NCBI GenBank assembly: GCA_963702445.1
Contig: CAVPCZ010000009.1
Coordinates: 868,001 to 932,000, forward strand
DNA from: CAVPCZ01 sp963702445
GTDB lineage: Bacteria; Bacteroidota; Ignavibacteria; UBA10030; UBA6906
Length of the DNA stretch: 64,000 nucleotides
Direction of reading: 5' to 3'
The notes below the pieces were generated by a model. That model did no database searches, was not told where the DNA came from, and worked only from the letters and a program-made list of their open reading frames with translations. The number at the start of each line of letters is the position of its first letter. Position 1 is the stretch's first letter. Shown here piece after piece: positions 27,214-35,719 of this stretch. The position numbers were made by a program, and so were the translations under genes.

Positions 27214-29019
27214 ATGATCTCAGAAATCAAAACCGTGAACCTGCTGGACCTTGCCGTCATTGTCGGCTATCTCCTCATGCTCACCGGCGTGGGGATCTAC
27301 CTCACCCGGTTCAACAAAACCGCCGACGATTTCTTCAAGGGCGGGGGAAAGATCCCATGGTGGATCTCCGGACTCTCGACCTTCGTCGCGGGCTTTTCCG
27401 CCTTCATGTTTGTTGCGGCCGCCGGATATACCTACAAGAACGGAGCCGGTGCAATCGTCCTCTTTACTTCCGCGGCGTGGGGGTATGGCCTGGGATATCT
27501 GATATACGCGACTCTCTGGCGCCGGTCCCGCCTGGCTTCGCCAATGGAATTCCTGACCCGGCGGTTTTCGCAGCGCACGACGTACTACTACACACTCCTT
27601 TCCATCGTCCCGGCCATCATGGGGCTCGGCCTGGGTATCTACATCCTCTGCATCTTCATCGCCTCCGCGCTCGGCATCATGTCGCTGACAGTCAACCTGG
27701 GTTTTTTCCAGCTGACCGGGCTGGAGCTGTCCATGATCGTGACGGGTCTGGTGATGCTGGTGTACACAAGCGCAGGCGGACTCTGGGCCGTGGTGATCAC
27801 GGATTCGCTTCAGTTCTTCATCATCCTGGTTGTGAGCCTGTTGATTTTTCCCCTCTCGTTTATGGCGCTGGGAGGGGATGGCGGCATCATGCACGGCTTC
27901 CACCGCCTCCTCGCGGAGGCACCACCCGGCTATCTGAGTCTGAACGATGTGTTCACCCGTCCCGCGTTCTACATCGCCTACCTCGTGAGCACATTCATCG
28001 GATACAACGCCGCGTGGCACATTGGACAACGGTACTACAGTGTTCCGACGGAACGCGATGCGCGCAAGATGGCAATGCTCTGCGCCGTGCTCAGCCTGAT
28101 CCTTCCTTTTCTCTGGATCGCCCCCACAATGGTCGCCCGCATCCTGTGGCCGTCCATCGGAACGCTCTGGCCGCAACTGGCAGAGCCCGCCGAGGCTTCA
28201 TTCGTGACGCTCGCACTGACGCTCCTGCCCAACGGTCTCATCGGGTTGACGATCTCGGCGATCCTTGCGGCGACGATGACATCAATCGATACCCAGCTCA
28301 ACTACCTTGCCTCCATCCTGGTACGCGATGTCTACGTCCGGGTCAAAACCGAGGGCTTCCACGCGGCGCCCGGGGAACGTGAACAACTTCTCATGGGCCG
28401 CATCACGGCATTCAGCCTGGGTATCCTTGCGATCATCACGGCCATCATTGTGCAGCGTTCGAAGGGAGTCTTTGATTTTGCGCTTATGTACTACTCCTGG
28501 TTTGCCCCCTCCATGCTGATGCCGGTGATGCTGGGATTCCTGATAAAGAAGACGCCGTCCTGGTCCGCGATGGCATCCGCCACGGCCGGACTGGTGGTGG
28601 TGATGATCACGAATGTCTTCATCGATGTGACGCCCTATCAATACGAAGTGAACATTTTCGGCGGTGTGGGTATTGCCACGCTGGTCTTCTTCCTTTCGAG
28701 GCTTTTCGGAGAAACCGATGCGACGACCCCGGAACGACAGGCCCGCTTCGCGGCGGACCTGGCAAACCCGGTGCATGATGAGGGCCTCGGCTGGGGAGCC
28801 AATGCCCTCTCTTCCTACAGAATCGTCGGCCTGCTTACCGCGGCGATCGGGATCACCGTGATCGGCCTGGCTCTTGTTCCAACGACGGCGCAGGTACGCT
28901 ACCTGACTATTGCCCTTGGCCTCGGGACGGCCGGGCTCGGAGGCCTGATGGTCTGGTTCTTCCACCGGGAGTCTGACAAACAGAGATTGAAGGCGGAACA
29001 CAAGGGAGATGTGCAATGA
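27214..29019 (+). CDS. Sodium:solute symporter (SSS family)
   Basis: A 601-residue integral membrane protein with about 13-14 hydrophobic segments. The first segment (LLDLAVIVGYLLMLTGVGIY) is followed by ADDFFKGGGKIPWWISGLS, typical of SGLT/SSS sugar-type symporters, and by SAFMFVAAAGYTYKNGAG. It would import mono- or small oligosaccharides with sodium. It is the only transporter in the polysaccharide block and fills the role that SusC/SusD or a major facilitator would have elsewhere, implying that outer-membrane passage depends on other proteins. ATG at 27214 directly precedes the first membrane segment. The stop overlaps the nitrilase-family gene by four bases. Confidence 0.93.
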   Translation: MISEIKTVNLLDLAVIVGYLLMLTGVGIYLTRFNKTADDFFKGGGKIPWWISGLSTFVAGFSAFMFVAAAGYTYKNGAGAIVLFTSAAWGYGLGYLIYATLWRRSRLASPMEFLTRRFSQRTTYYYTLLSIVPAIMGLGLGIYILCIFIASALGIMSLTVNLGFFQLTGLELSMIVTGLVMLVYTSAGGLWAVVITDSLQFFIILVVSLLIFPLSFMALGGDGGIMHGFHRLLAEAPPGYLSLNDVFTRPAFYIAYLVSTFIGYNAAWHIGQRYYSVPTERDARKMAMLCAVLSLILPFLWIAPTMVARILWPSIGTLWPQLAEPAEASFVTLALTLLPNGLIGLTISAILAATMTSIDTQLNYLASILVRDVYVRVKTEGFHAAPGEREQLLMGRITAFSLGILAIITAIIVQRSKGVFDFALMYYSWFAPSMLMPVMLGFLIKKTPSWSAMASATAGLVVVMITNVFIDVTPYQYEVNIFGGVGIATLVFFLSRLFGETDATTPERQARFAADLANPVHDEGLGWGANALSSYRIVGLLTAAIGITVIGLALVPTTAQVRYLTIALGLGTAGLGGLMVWFFHRESDKQRLKAEHKGDVQ

Positions 29020-29927
29020 GCAGGAAGGTACGCGTGAGCGCAGTTCAGCTGCCCGCCATTGTCGAAGGAAAGGGATTTGCCGGGAAACAGAGGCGAAACC
29101 GGAGAGAGATACTTGCGGCACTCAGGACGGCGGGGGAAAGAGCATCGGATCTCGTGCTGTTCGGCGAGTACTGCAATTTGCACCATCGTACCTGGTCCGC
29201 AAACACACGGGAATATGTCGCCGATCCCGTGCCGGGCCCGCTCACACGTTCGGTCGGCGCCCTGGCGCGACGTTTCAGGATGAATGTCGCCCTCCCTGTT
29301 TTCGGAACCTGGAAAGGGGAATTGTCCAGTCATGTGGTCCTGTTCAACCGTACCGGAGCGATCATTGACTGCTATCAGAAGTCCCATCCCACCGAACCCG
29401 AGCAGCTCATGGGAATCCGGCCGGGCAGGGCAATTCCGGTGTTCACACTCGACTGTGTTCGGCTGGGCATCATGACCTGTATGGATATCGAGTATCCGGA
29501 AGTCGCGCAGGTGTTGATGTTGCGCGGGGCGGAAATGCTCTTCTTTCCCCATGTCCAGGGAACCTGGGGTGAAGTGGATTGGGAAATCCGTTACCGCGCA
29601 CGGGCCGTCGACACCGGCCTCCCCGTGGTTTCCGCGTGCTACGGATTTCCTGAAGGCGGATGGAGCCCCGGCAAGGCGATCGGCCGTACGAGCATCATCG
29701 GACGTGACGGCCTGGTCCTCGCCGACCTCGGGCGCCGCATCGGCATCCTGACCATGGATCTGGACCTGAAACCGGGCAGGATCACACAGTTCTTTTTCAA
29801 CGAAGCGTACGACCGCACGACGGCGGTTATGGCCTCCCGCCGGCCGGAGTTGTACTATGACCTGGTTGATCCGCGGCCGAAGGAGCTTGCACTCAAGCGC
29901 ATCCGATCGTACAAGAAAGGAAAGTAA
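29016..29927 (+). CDS. Carbon-nitrogen hydrolase (nitrilase superfamily)
   Basis: A 303-residue cytosolic amidase-type enzyme. The catalytic triad is visible as Glu51 in VLFGEYC, Lys122 in CYQKSHPTEPE and Cys155 in GIMTCMDIEYPE. Family members hydrolyse amides such as carbamoylputrescine, omega-amides or N-carbamoyl compounds with a covalent thioester intermediate. There is no signal peptide. Its place between the symporter and an SDR suggests it deamidates or deacylates a modified sugar or sugar acid, but this is inference. Start overlaps the symporter stop (ATGA); the SDR begins one base after its stop. Confidence 0.9.
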   Translation: MSRKVRVSAVQLPAIVEGKGFAGKQRRNRREILAALRTAGERASDLVLFGEYCNLHHRTWSANTREYVADPVPGPLTRSVGALARRFRMNVALPVFGTWKGELSSHVVLFNRTGAIIDCYQKSHPTEPEQLMGIRPGRAIPVFTLDCVRLGIMTCMDIEYPEVAQVLMLRGAEMLFFPHVQGTWGEVDWEIRYRARAVDTGLPVVSACYGFPEGGWSPGKAIGRTSIIGRDGLVLADLGRRIGILTMDLDLKPGRITQFFFNEAYDRTTAVMASRRPELYYDLVDPRPKELALKRIRSYKKGK

Positions 29928-29928
29928 C

Positions 29929-30723
29929 ATGGCAGAGAATACGCCGGTCGCCATCGTGACAGGAGGCAGTCGCGGCCTTGGGCGGGGTATCGCCGTCCGC
30001 CTGGCCGAACTCGGTTTTTCCATCATACTGAACTACGCGGGCAATGCCGCCGCCGCCGCCGAGACGGTTGATCTCTGCCGCTCGCGGCAATCGCAGCTGG
30101 ATCAGCGTTTCATCCCCTTCCAGGCGGATATGGCGGTTCAGGATCAACGGCTCCGGCTGGTCGAGCAGACCCTGGATGCGCTTGGCCGCATCGATGTGCT
30201 GGTGAACAACGCGGGCATTGGCCCCCAGGTGCGGGCCGATGTCACAGAAACCACGGTGGAATCGTTCAACCACGTGCTCCGCGTGAATCTGGAAGGGCCC
30301 TTCTTCCTCACACAGGCCGTCGTCCGCTACTGGCTGAGCCGGCAACCCGACGCCATCCTCCCTCACGGGTTCAGCGTTGTCAATGTTTCCTCGATCTCCG
30401 CGGACACGGCCTCGCTCAACCGGGGAGAGTACTGCATTTCGAAGGCCGGACTCGCGATGGTCACACAGCTCTGGGCCGTCCGGCTTGCATCGTCCCGGAT
30501 CCATGTCTTTGAACTCCGTCCCGGTGTCATGGCCACAGACATGACAAGCGGCGTGAAAGAGAAATATGACCGCATGATGGGAGAAGGACTCGTGCCTCAG
30601 AACCGCTGGGGTCAACCCGACGACGTCGGCAAAGCAGTTGCGGCCCTCGTCAGCGGGTCTTTTCCCTATTCCACCGGCGAAGTCATCTACCTGGACGGAG
30701 GCATGCACCTCCGCCGCCTGTAA
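29929..30723 (+). CDS. Short-chain dehydrogenase/reductase
   Basis: A 264-residue classical SDR. The TGGSRGLG nucleotide loop (11-18), NNAG (93-96) and the Ser155-Tyr168-Lys172 catalytic triad (VSSISADT..EYCISK) are present, and the C-terminus ends in a GEVIYLDGGMHL block. It is most like 3-ketoacyl-ACP reductase/2-deoxy-D-gluconate-3-dehydrogenase proteins. In uronate operons this kind of enzyme reduces 5-keto-4-deoxyuronate derivatives (KduD role), which matches the lyase and GH88 neighbours; fatty-acid synthesis is unlikely here. The ATG at 29929 is preceded by GGAAAGTAAC. Confidence 0.88.
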   Translation: MAENTPVAIVTGGSRGLGRGIAVRLAELGFSIILNYAGNAAAAAETVDLCRSRQSQLDQRFIPFQADMAVQDQRLRLVEQTLDALGRIDVLVNNAGIGPQVRADVTETTVESFNHVLRVNLEGPFFLTQAVVRYWLSRQPDAILPHGFSVVNVSSISADTASLNRGEYCISKAGLAMVTQLWAVRLASSRIHVFELRPGVMATDMTSGVKEKYDRMMGEGLVPQNRWGQPDDVGKAVAALVSGSFPYSTGEVIYLDGGMHLRRL

Positions 30724-30809
30724 CTGCCGCCGGGAAACGGGACCTCTTCGTTGCCAGGGCCCGTTGCCGAGCCGGGGCATAATCCCATCACCTAAACTAC
30801 TCCGCACCC

Positions 30810-32183
30810 ATGATGCACATCGATAATACCCTGACACCTTCCGTCCTGCAGCCACAACTCGTCCGGCTGTTCGAGCTTTCGGCAAAGAAGATCCAACTGC
30901 TTCAGCGTGTATGGGAGCCGTCTCGCGGCACACCCGTGTTTACGGTGAACGGTTCGTATACGTCGCGGGGGTGGACGGAATGGACCCAGGGATTCCAGTT
31001 TGGATCCGCCATCCTGCAATTCGATGCCGCCGGCGGCACCGAGTATCTCGAGATCGGACGAAAAGCCACGCTTGCACACATGGCGACCCACGTCAGCCAT
31101 ATCGGCGTGCACGACCACGGGTTCAACAACATCAGCACATACGGCAATCTGCTGCGCCTGATGCACGAGGGCAGAATTCCCGAAAATCCTTGGGAACGTT
31201 CTTTCTACGAACTGGCCCTCAAAGTGAGCGGAGCAATCCAGGCGGCACGCTGGACGGATATCGGGGGGGGGAGAGGGTATATCTACTCGTTCAACGGTCC
31301 GCATAGCCTGTTCGCCGATACGATACGATCTCTCAGAGTTCTCGCTGTTGCGCACCGGTTGGGCCATGTATTGATGGGGGAAAAGGATCGGAAGATCTCG
31401 CTGCTGGAACGCCTCCTCCGGCACGCAGAGACAACCTCGATGTACAATGTCTACTTCGGGGAGGGCAGGGACGCGTATGATGTGCGCGGACGCGTGGTGC
31501 ATGAATCCATCTTCAACACCAATGACGGATCGTTCCGGTGTCCGAGCAGCCAGCAGGGATACTCGCCGTTTACCACCTGGACGAGAGGGCTCGCATGGAT
31601 ACTCTGCGGATATGCGGAGCAGCTGGAGTTCCTCTCCGGACTTGAGGCGGCGGCGTTTCCTGCGGACAACCCGCGTGAAGAGGTCCTCCGGTCATTCCGC
31701 CGCACGGCTGAAGCGGTGGCCGATTTCTACATCGAACAGACACCGGTGGATGGGATTCCGTACTGGGATACCGGAGCGCCCGGGCTTGCACGCATGGGCG
31801 ACTATCTCTCGCATGCGGCGGATCCGTTTAACGAGTACGAGCCGGTGGACAGTTCTTCGGCGGTCATCGCGGCCCAGGGCCTGCTGCGTCTGGGCATCTC
31901 TCTTCAGGCCGGCGGAGAAGAGAAGGCCGGAAGGCGTTATGTTCAGGCCGGACTCACGGTGCTGAAGAACGTCTTCTCAGAACCATACCTCTCGTTACGC
32001 GAAGACCACCAGGGCCTCATCCTTCACTCGGTATACCATCGTCCGAATGGATGGGATTACGTGCCGCCCGGCAGAAAAATACCGTGTGGTGAAGCCACGA
32101 TGTGGGGGGACTATCATGCGCGTGAGGCGGCGCTGATGGTTCTCCGGATGGCACAGGGAGGACCGTACTACAGGTTTTTCTAA
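30810..32183 (+). CDS. GH88-like unsaturated glucuronyl hydrolase
   Basis: A 457-residue (alpha/alpha)6-barrel protein. HDHGFNN (101-107) with Asp102 and SLFADTIRSL with Asp170 correspond to the two essential aspartates of GH88 unsaturated glucuronyl hydrolases. TTWTRGLAWILCGY, DSSSAVIAAQGLLRLG and GEATMWGDYHAREAALMVL are further family blocks. These enzymes release the 4,5-unsaturated uronic acid created by polysaccharide lyases, so this gene and the lyases explain each other. No signal peptide is evident. It follows the SDR after 86 bases without a clear terminator and ends the + strand block, meeting the minus-strand cassette tail to tail. Confidence 0.85.
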   Translation: MMHIDNTLTPSVLQPQLVRLFELSAKKIQLLQRVWEPSRGTPVFTVNGSYTSRGWTEWTQGFQFGSAILQFDAAGGTEYLEIGRKATLAHMATHVSHIGVHDHGFNNISTYGNLLRLMHEGRIPENPWERSFYELALKVSGAIQAARWTDIGGGRGYIYSFNGPHSLFADTIRSLRVLAVAHRLGHVLMGEKDRKISLLERLLRHAETTSMYNVYFGEGRDAYDVRGRVVHESIFNTNDGSFRCPSSQQGYSPFTTWTRGLAWILCGYAEQLEFLSGLEAAAFPADNPREEVLRSFRRTAEAVADFYIEQTPVDGIPYWDTGAPGLARMGDYLSHAADPFNEYEPVDSSSAVIAAQGLLRLGISLQAGGEEKAGRRYVQAGLTVLKNVFSEPYLSLREDHQGLILHSVYHRPNGWDYVPPGRKIPCGEATMWGDYHAREAALMVLRMAQGGPYYRFF

Positions 32184-32258
32184 CGCCACAATGACCCTTC
32201 CGGATGGGCCGGGCGAGGGCGTTGCGGTTGTGCCAGAGGCAGGATCAGAAGGGAACGC

Positions 32259-33239
32259 TCAGGTACACGCTCCAAAGAACGCGGCCAGATTGTCGAGTGG
32301 TGCCGCGGCCGGGATGTCGCATCCCGATGAGATCACGAAGTTCTTATGGCCGGCCGTTGCCGCCAGCAATCCACGCGTTCTTTCCCCAACCTCGGCCGCG
32401 GAGGAGTTGACAAATATCTCCGAAGGGTCGAGATTTCCGCAAAGGACCACCTCCGCCGGGACCTTTTCCAGCGCTGCTGCGATGTCCATCGGCTTGCCGA
32501 AATGCAGGATGCGCGCACCTGTGGCCAGCTTGGCCTGCAGGTGGCCAAGACGCGCCGCGCAGTTGTGCAAAATCACCTGAAATTGCTCGTCGTCAACAGC
32601 CTCGATAATCTCACGAATATAGGGGGTCGAGAACTGCATCACCGAGGCGGGTGACATCAATCCGGCCGTTGGTTCAGCCATCACCACTCCGTGTGCTCCT
32701 GCGGCTTTGAACGCCAGGGCATAATCACGCAGATAGTCTGTGACTTTGCGGAGCAACGCATGCATGACCTCCGGTTCGCCGGCTGTTTCTCCGAGCGCCT
32801 CGCTCACGCCGAACAGGCGTCCTGCCAGTGAAAACGGACCGATCATTCCTCCCAGCACGAGCGGACCCCGGACCTGATCCCGAAGGGCGCGGATGGTGTT
32901 CAGATAGACCGTTGTACGCTTCTTCCCGACTTGCGGGACCCGGAGACTGTTGACCGACTGCGCATCGGTCACCAGCCGGCCGGTGACGGTCGGCACTTCC
33001 CAGTCGGATACCAGGATTGTTGCGCCGAACTCCTCCGCCTCGACGCTCAGGTCCATGGCCGACATGACGAACGGCGTCTTGAACCTCTTATGAATGGCCA
33101 GTTGCGCGCTCACCTGATGGGTGGTGTCGGAGACCATGCGTGCGACTGTTGTGCCGGTGATTCCCGCACCCGGGAATGTGAGGACCGGCATAGCAAGGCG
33201 CTGTGGCGAGGCGAGGATGGTGTCGGTAAGTACTGCCAT
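32259..33239 (-). CDS. MtaA/CmuA-type methyltransferase (UroD superfamily)
   Basis: A 326-residue methylcobamide:acceptor methyltransferase-like protein. The zinc-binding pair VILHNCAA (His, Cys) and the C-terminal SSGCDIPAAAPLDN (third Cys) match MtaA/MtbA enzymes, which move a methyl group between a corrinoid protein and a thiol such as coenzyme M. It is the last gene of the minus-strand cassette and lies 139 bases after the corrinoid activator, across a spacer with inverted repeats. A CAGGA box precedes the ATG. Its acceptor is unlikely to be coenzyme M in this organism; homocysteine or tetrahydrofolate are candidates. Confidence 0.85.
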   Translation of the reverse strand: MAVLTDTILASPQRLAMPVLTFPGAGITGTTVARMVSDTTHQVSAQLAIHKRFKTPFVMSAMDLSVEAEEFGATILVSDWEVPTVTGRLVTDAQSVNSLRVPQVGKKRTTVYLNTIRALRDQVRGPLVLGGMIGPFSLAGRLFGVSEALGETAGEPEVMHALLRKVTDYLRDYALAFKAAGAHGVVMAEPTAGLMSPASVMQFSTPYIREIIEAVDDEQFQVILHNCAARLGHLQAKLATGARILHFGKPMDIAAALEKVPAEVVLCGNLDPSEIFVNSSAAEVGERTRGLLAATAGHKNFVISSGCDIPAAAPLDNLAAFFGACT

Positions 33240-33307
33240 TTTGGTTCATTCCTGTCAAAATTGCTGAATTGATCCGCTGACGCTCTTCCGAATCTTGTCG
33301 GCATCCT

Positions 33308-33382
33308 GTGGCACATGTGGCACATGTGCCACGGTGCCACAGTTTGTCGTTTGTCACATGTGAGACTCAGGGTGAGTCTCAC
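33308..33382 (-). promoter_or_regulatory. Inverted-repeat cluster between RACo and MtaA genes
   Basis: A direct copy GTGGCACAT (33308-33316) is followed by a perfect 16-base palindrome GTGGCACATGTGCCAC (33317-33332) and GGTGCCAC (33333-33340). Then comes a perfect hairpin with 10-base arms GTGAGACTCA and TGAGTCTCAC (33360-33369 and 33373-33382) around a GGG loop. The hairpin covers the activator stop codon and no T-run follows on the minus strand, so it is not a standard terminator. It could be an operator or a processing/attenuation structure controlling the last gene. Confidence 0.6.
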
Positions 33383-34899
33383 ACCCCTGGCTGGGAATCG
33401 GGGAACAGCATCTCCTCTACATACGTGTCCTGAAAGTCCGGCAGCTCGCTCAGGGTGACGTGCGTGATCCGCGCTGCGAGCGTTTCGAAAACCTCAGGAT
33501 CCAGAACCAACGCCATTTTTGCGCCAAGCAGGGCGGTGTTGCCGGCCGGATGGATCTGACCTGCCGCAAAAGGCAGAAGCCCGATACGCTGTGCACTCGT
33601 CGTGTTAATATAGTTGCCGAAGGCGCCTGCGAGGTTCACGGTTGCGACGTCTGCGGTTGCGGTCTGTGTTTCCCGCAGGAGCAACCGCACACCTGCGGCA
33701 ATTGCACCTTTTGCAAGCTGCAGCTCGCGGACATCCGTCTGCGAAAGCTTCACCGGCGGGCAGAGCATCAGGGATGGTGCTCCATCGGCAAATCGGCCGT
33801 TCGGGCGGACCAGTCCGAGGTTGAGAGCACCTGCCACTGCGTCCACCAGGCCGCTGCCACAGATGCCGCGGGGGGGAACATTGCCGAGGACACGACAGGA
33901 GAGTCGCCCGTCCAGGATATCCACCGCTGCAACAGCACCGGTTGCAGCGCGCATGCCCATGTAGATGCGCGCACCCTCGAACGCCGGTCCGGCCGCAGTC
34001 GAAGCGCAGATGAGCCTGTCAGCGTTCCCCACCACAATCTCGCCGTTCGTTCCAAGATCGATCAAAGCGCCTGGCAAGGGCGACGTGTGCAGGCCCGTGG
34101 CGAGTACGCCTGCCAGAATGTCGCTCCCGACAAAACCGCCGATATTCGGCAAGAAGCGTACCGGGGGATTCCCGGGCACTCTCCACCCGACTGCTTCGGC
34201 GGAAAACGAGCATCCGCCCAGATTCGTCGCTTCAAAGGGATAGTGGGAAAACGGTTCAAGATCCAGATCACAGAAGAGGTGGTGCATCACGGTATTTCCC
34301 ACCAGGACAACTTCCGTCACGGGTGTTGACCCGGTGTGTGCCGCCTCAAGAAGCTCGTCGACCATCTTCCCGATCTGCCGGCGGACCGCCAGGACGAGCT
34401 GGGCATGCCCGTTTTCGGAAACCGCGTAGGCAACGCGGCTCATGATGTCCGCCCCGAAACGCGCCTGCGGGTTGAGGGCTGTGCGCACAGCGCGGACTTC
34501 CCCCGCCTGGAGATCCATCAATTGCGCCACCAGCGTGGTTGTGCCGACATCCACGGCGATGCCGAGTCCTTCACGCGGGGTAAAAACGAAACGTGTCGCG
34601 TCCGCAAGGATCTGGGCTTCCCATTGCGCGAGTTCCAGCGTCAGATCCCCCTCCGCCCTGCACTGGCAGGAGAGACGCCATCCTGCGGAAATCTCTTCCG
34701 GTGAGAGCATCTGCTCCTGCTCGGGTGTCACCGGCAGTGTGCCTTCAATCACCCGGACCCGGCACCCCTTGCATCGTGCACGTCCGCCGCAGGGGAACTC
34801 CACGCCGTAGGAGAAAAGGACGTCCTGGAGAAGGGTTCCACGGGAAACGTCGAACTGCACACCCATCGGCCGCAGGCGGATGTGTACCGGATCGCTCAT
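33379..34899 (-). CDS. RACo-type corrinoid activation protein (2Fe-2S + ASKHA ATPase)
   Basis: A 506-residue reductive activator of corrinoid proteins. The N-terminal ferredoxin-like domain has the 2Fe-2S cysteines Cys37, Cys43, Cys46 and Cys78 (CGGRARCKGC then SCQC). An ASKHA nucleotide-binding core starts at GIAVDVGTTTLVAQL (113-127) and includes LVGNTVMHHLF, GSDILAGVLATG, LIDLGTNGEIVVGN and GICGSGLVDAVAGAL. These proteins use ATP and an electron to return oxidised Co(II) to active Co(I). This one would serve the corrinoid protein encoded upstream at 36663. Its start overlaps the DUF1638 gene stop by four bases, which links that gene to corrinoid metabolism. Confidence 0.92.
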   Translation of the reverse strand: MSDPVHIRLRPMGVQFDVSRGTLLQDVLFSYGVEFPCGGRARCKGCRVRVIEGTLPVTPEQEQMLSPEEISAGWRLSCQCRAEGDLTLELAQWEAQILADATRFVFTPREGLGIAVDVGTTTLVAQLMDLQAGEVRAVRTALNPQARFGADIMSRVAYAVSENGHAQLVLAVRRQIGKMVDELLEAAHTGSTPVTEVVLVGNTVMHHLFCDLDLEPFSHYPFEATNLGGCSFSAEAVGWRVPGNPPVRFLPNIGGFVGSDILAGVLATGLHTSPLPGALIDLGTNGEIVVGNADRLICASTAAGPAFEGARIYMGMRAATGAVAAVDILDGRLSCRVLGNVPPRGICGSGLVDAVAGALNLGLVRPNGRFADGAPSLMLCPPVKLSQTDVRELQLAKGAIAAGVRLLLRETQTATADVATVNLAGAFGNYINTTSAQRIGLLPFAAGQIHPAGNTALLGAKMALVLDPEVFETLAARITHVTLSELPDFQDTYVEEMLFPDSQPGV

Positions 34900-35645
34900 G
34901 CTGTCACCGGTTCTGCGCGAATGATCTTGTCGTCGTAGGTGACGGCGATCCGGTGACCCGGGGGGACCACCAGGAAATCGTTGTCATCCCACGCACCGTT
35001 GACAAGCCGTTCGATGAGGGTCATTTCTCCCCGTGCCGCATCAAATTGCCACCCGTGCTCCCGGGCCCGGTCTTCGGCGGTCCGCCGGAAACGATCATCC
35101 GGCTCAATGCCCATCTCTATAAACGTAATCTGGCGATAGTGCTTCGTCTGGTCACAGAGCTCGTCGTACAGATACCGGGCATTCTCCTCGCCGTATTTGG
35201 CCACAAGCTGTTCGAATGTCATGTCCATTCCGTTCCGGTTCTGGATGGAGAGCTGTCGCAGGTCACCGGAAGCCTCGCCGCGTTCGATCCAGCCGGATGT
35301 CAGGAAGTATGTTCCCGGATGGTCCTGGAAGTACTGCATGTACCGGTCACGGCTGCCGAAAAACAGCGTCATACAGTCGTGTCCCCGGGGAACGACGATG
35401 GGGAGTGTGCGGGCCTGCAGTCCGGCAATGCCGTTGTTGCAGAGGGCATAGCCGAGCAGGATGGCATCATAGCCGGGAGTCTCCGCCGCATCCACCGCGG
35501 CCTGGACTCGTTCCATCATGCCTGCAGCGCCGATGTCGTGCAATCCCTTGGGCAGAAAAGCGAAGTCCACCTGATGCGGCGAACGGGCGATAATCGAGCA
35601 GAGTTCTCGGTAGAGGACTTCGCAGGCGACAAGTTTGTATTTCAT
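34896..35645 (-). CDS. DUF1638 domain protein
   Basis: A 249-residue protein of the uncharacterised DUF1638 family. KLVACEVLYREL at the start, AILLGYALCNNGIAGL and PRGHDCMTLFFGSRDRY are the family-type blocks. It contains conserved cysteines (Cys8 and others in CEVL, LCNNG and HDCM) that could bind metal or a cofactor. No experimentally defined function is known to me. The family repeatedly occurs with UroD-like methyltransferases and corrinoid proteins; here it overlaps the corrinoid activator gene (ATGA), so a role in corrinoid or methyl-donor handling is the best inference. Confidence 0.85.
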   Translation of the reverse strand: MKYKLVACEVLYRELCSIIARSPHQVDFAFLPKGLHDIGAAGMMERVQAAVDAAETPGYDAILLGYALCNNGIAGLQARTLPIVVPRGHDCMTLFFGSRDRYMQYFQDHPGTYFLTSGWIERGEASGDLRQLSIQNRNGMDMTFEQLVAKYGEENARYLYDELCDQTKHYRQITFIEMGIEPDDRFRRTAEDRAREHGWQFDAARGEMTLIERLVNGAWDDNDFLVVPPGHRIAVTYDDKIIRAEPVTA

Positions 35646-35719
35646 GATCGGGTCCGTTCATTACAGAAGAGGGCGTTCGTGTGAACGCCCCCGGAAACAT
35701 CGTTTGCGTTTGGGGAGAG

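Noticed and set aside
32191..32580. A 129-codon plus-strand frame after the GH88 gene
   Set aside because: It overlaps the 3' end of the MtaA-like gene in antisense, and no ribosome-binding site or motif supports it.
33360..33382. Intrinsic terminator of the RACo gene
   Set aside because: The stem is strong but overlaps the stop codon and no T-run follows on the transcribed strand.
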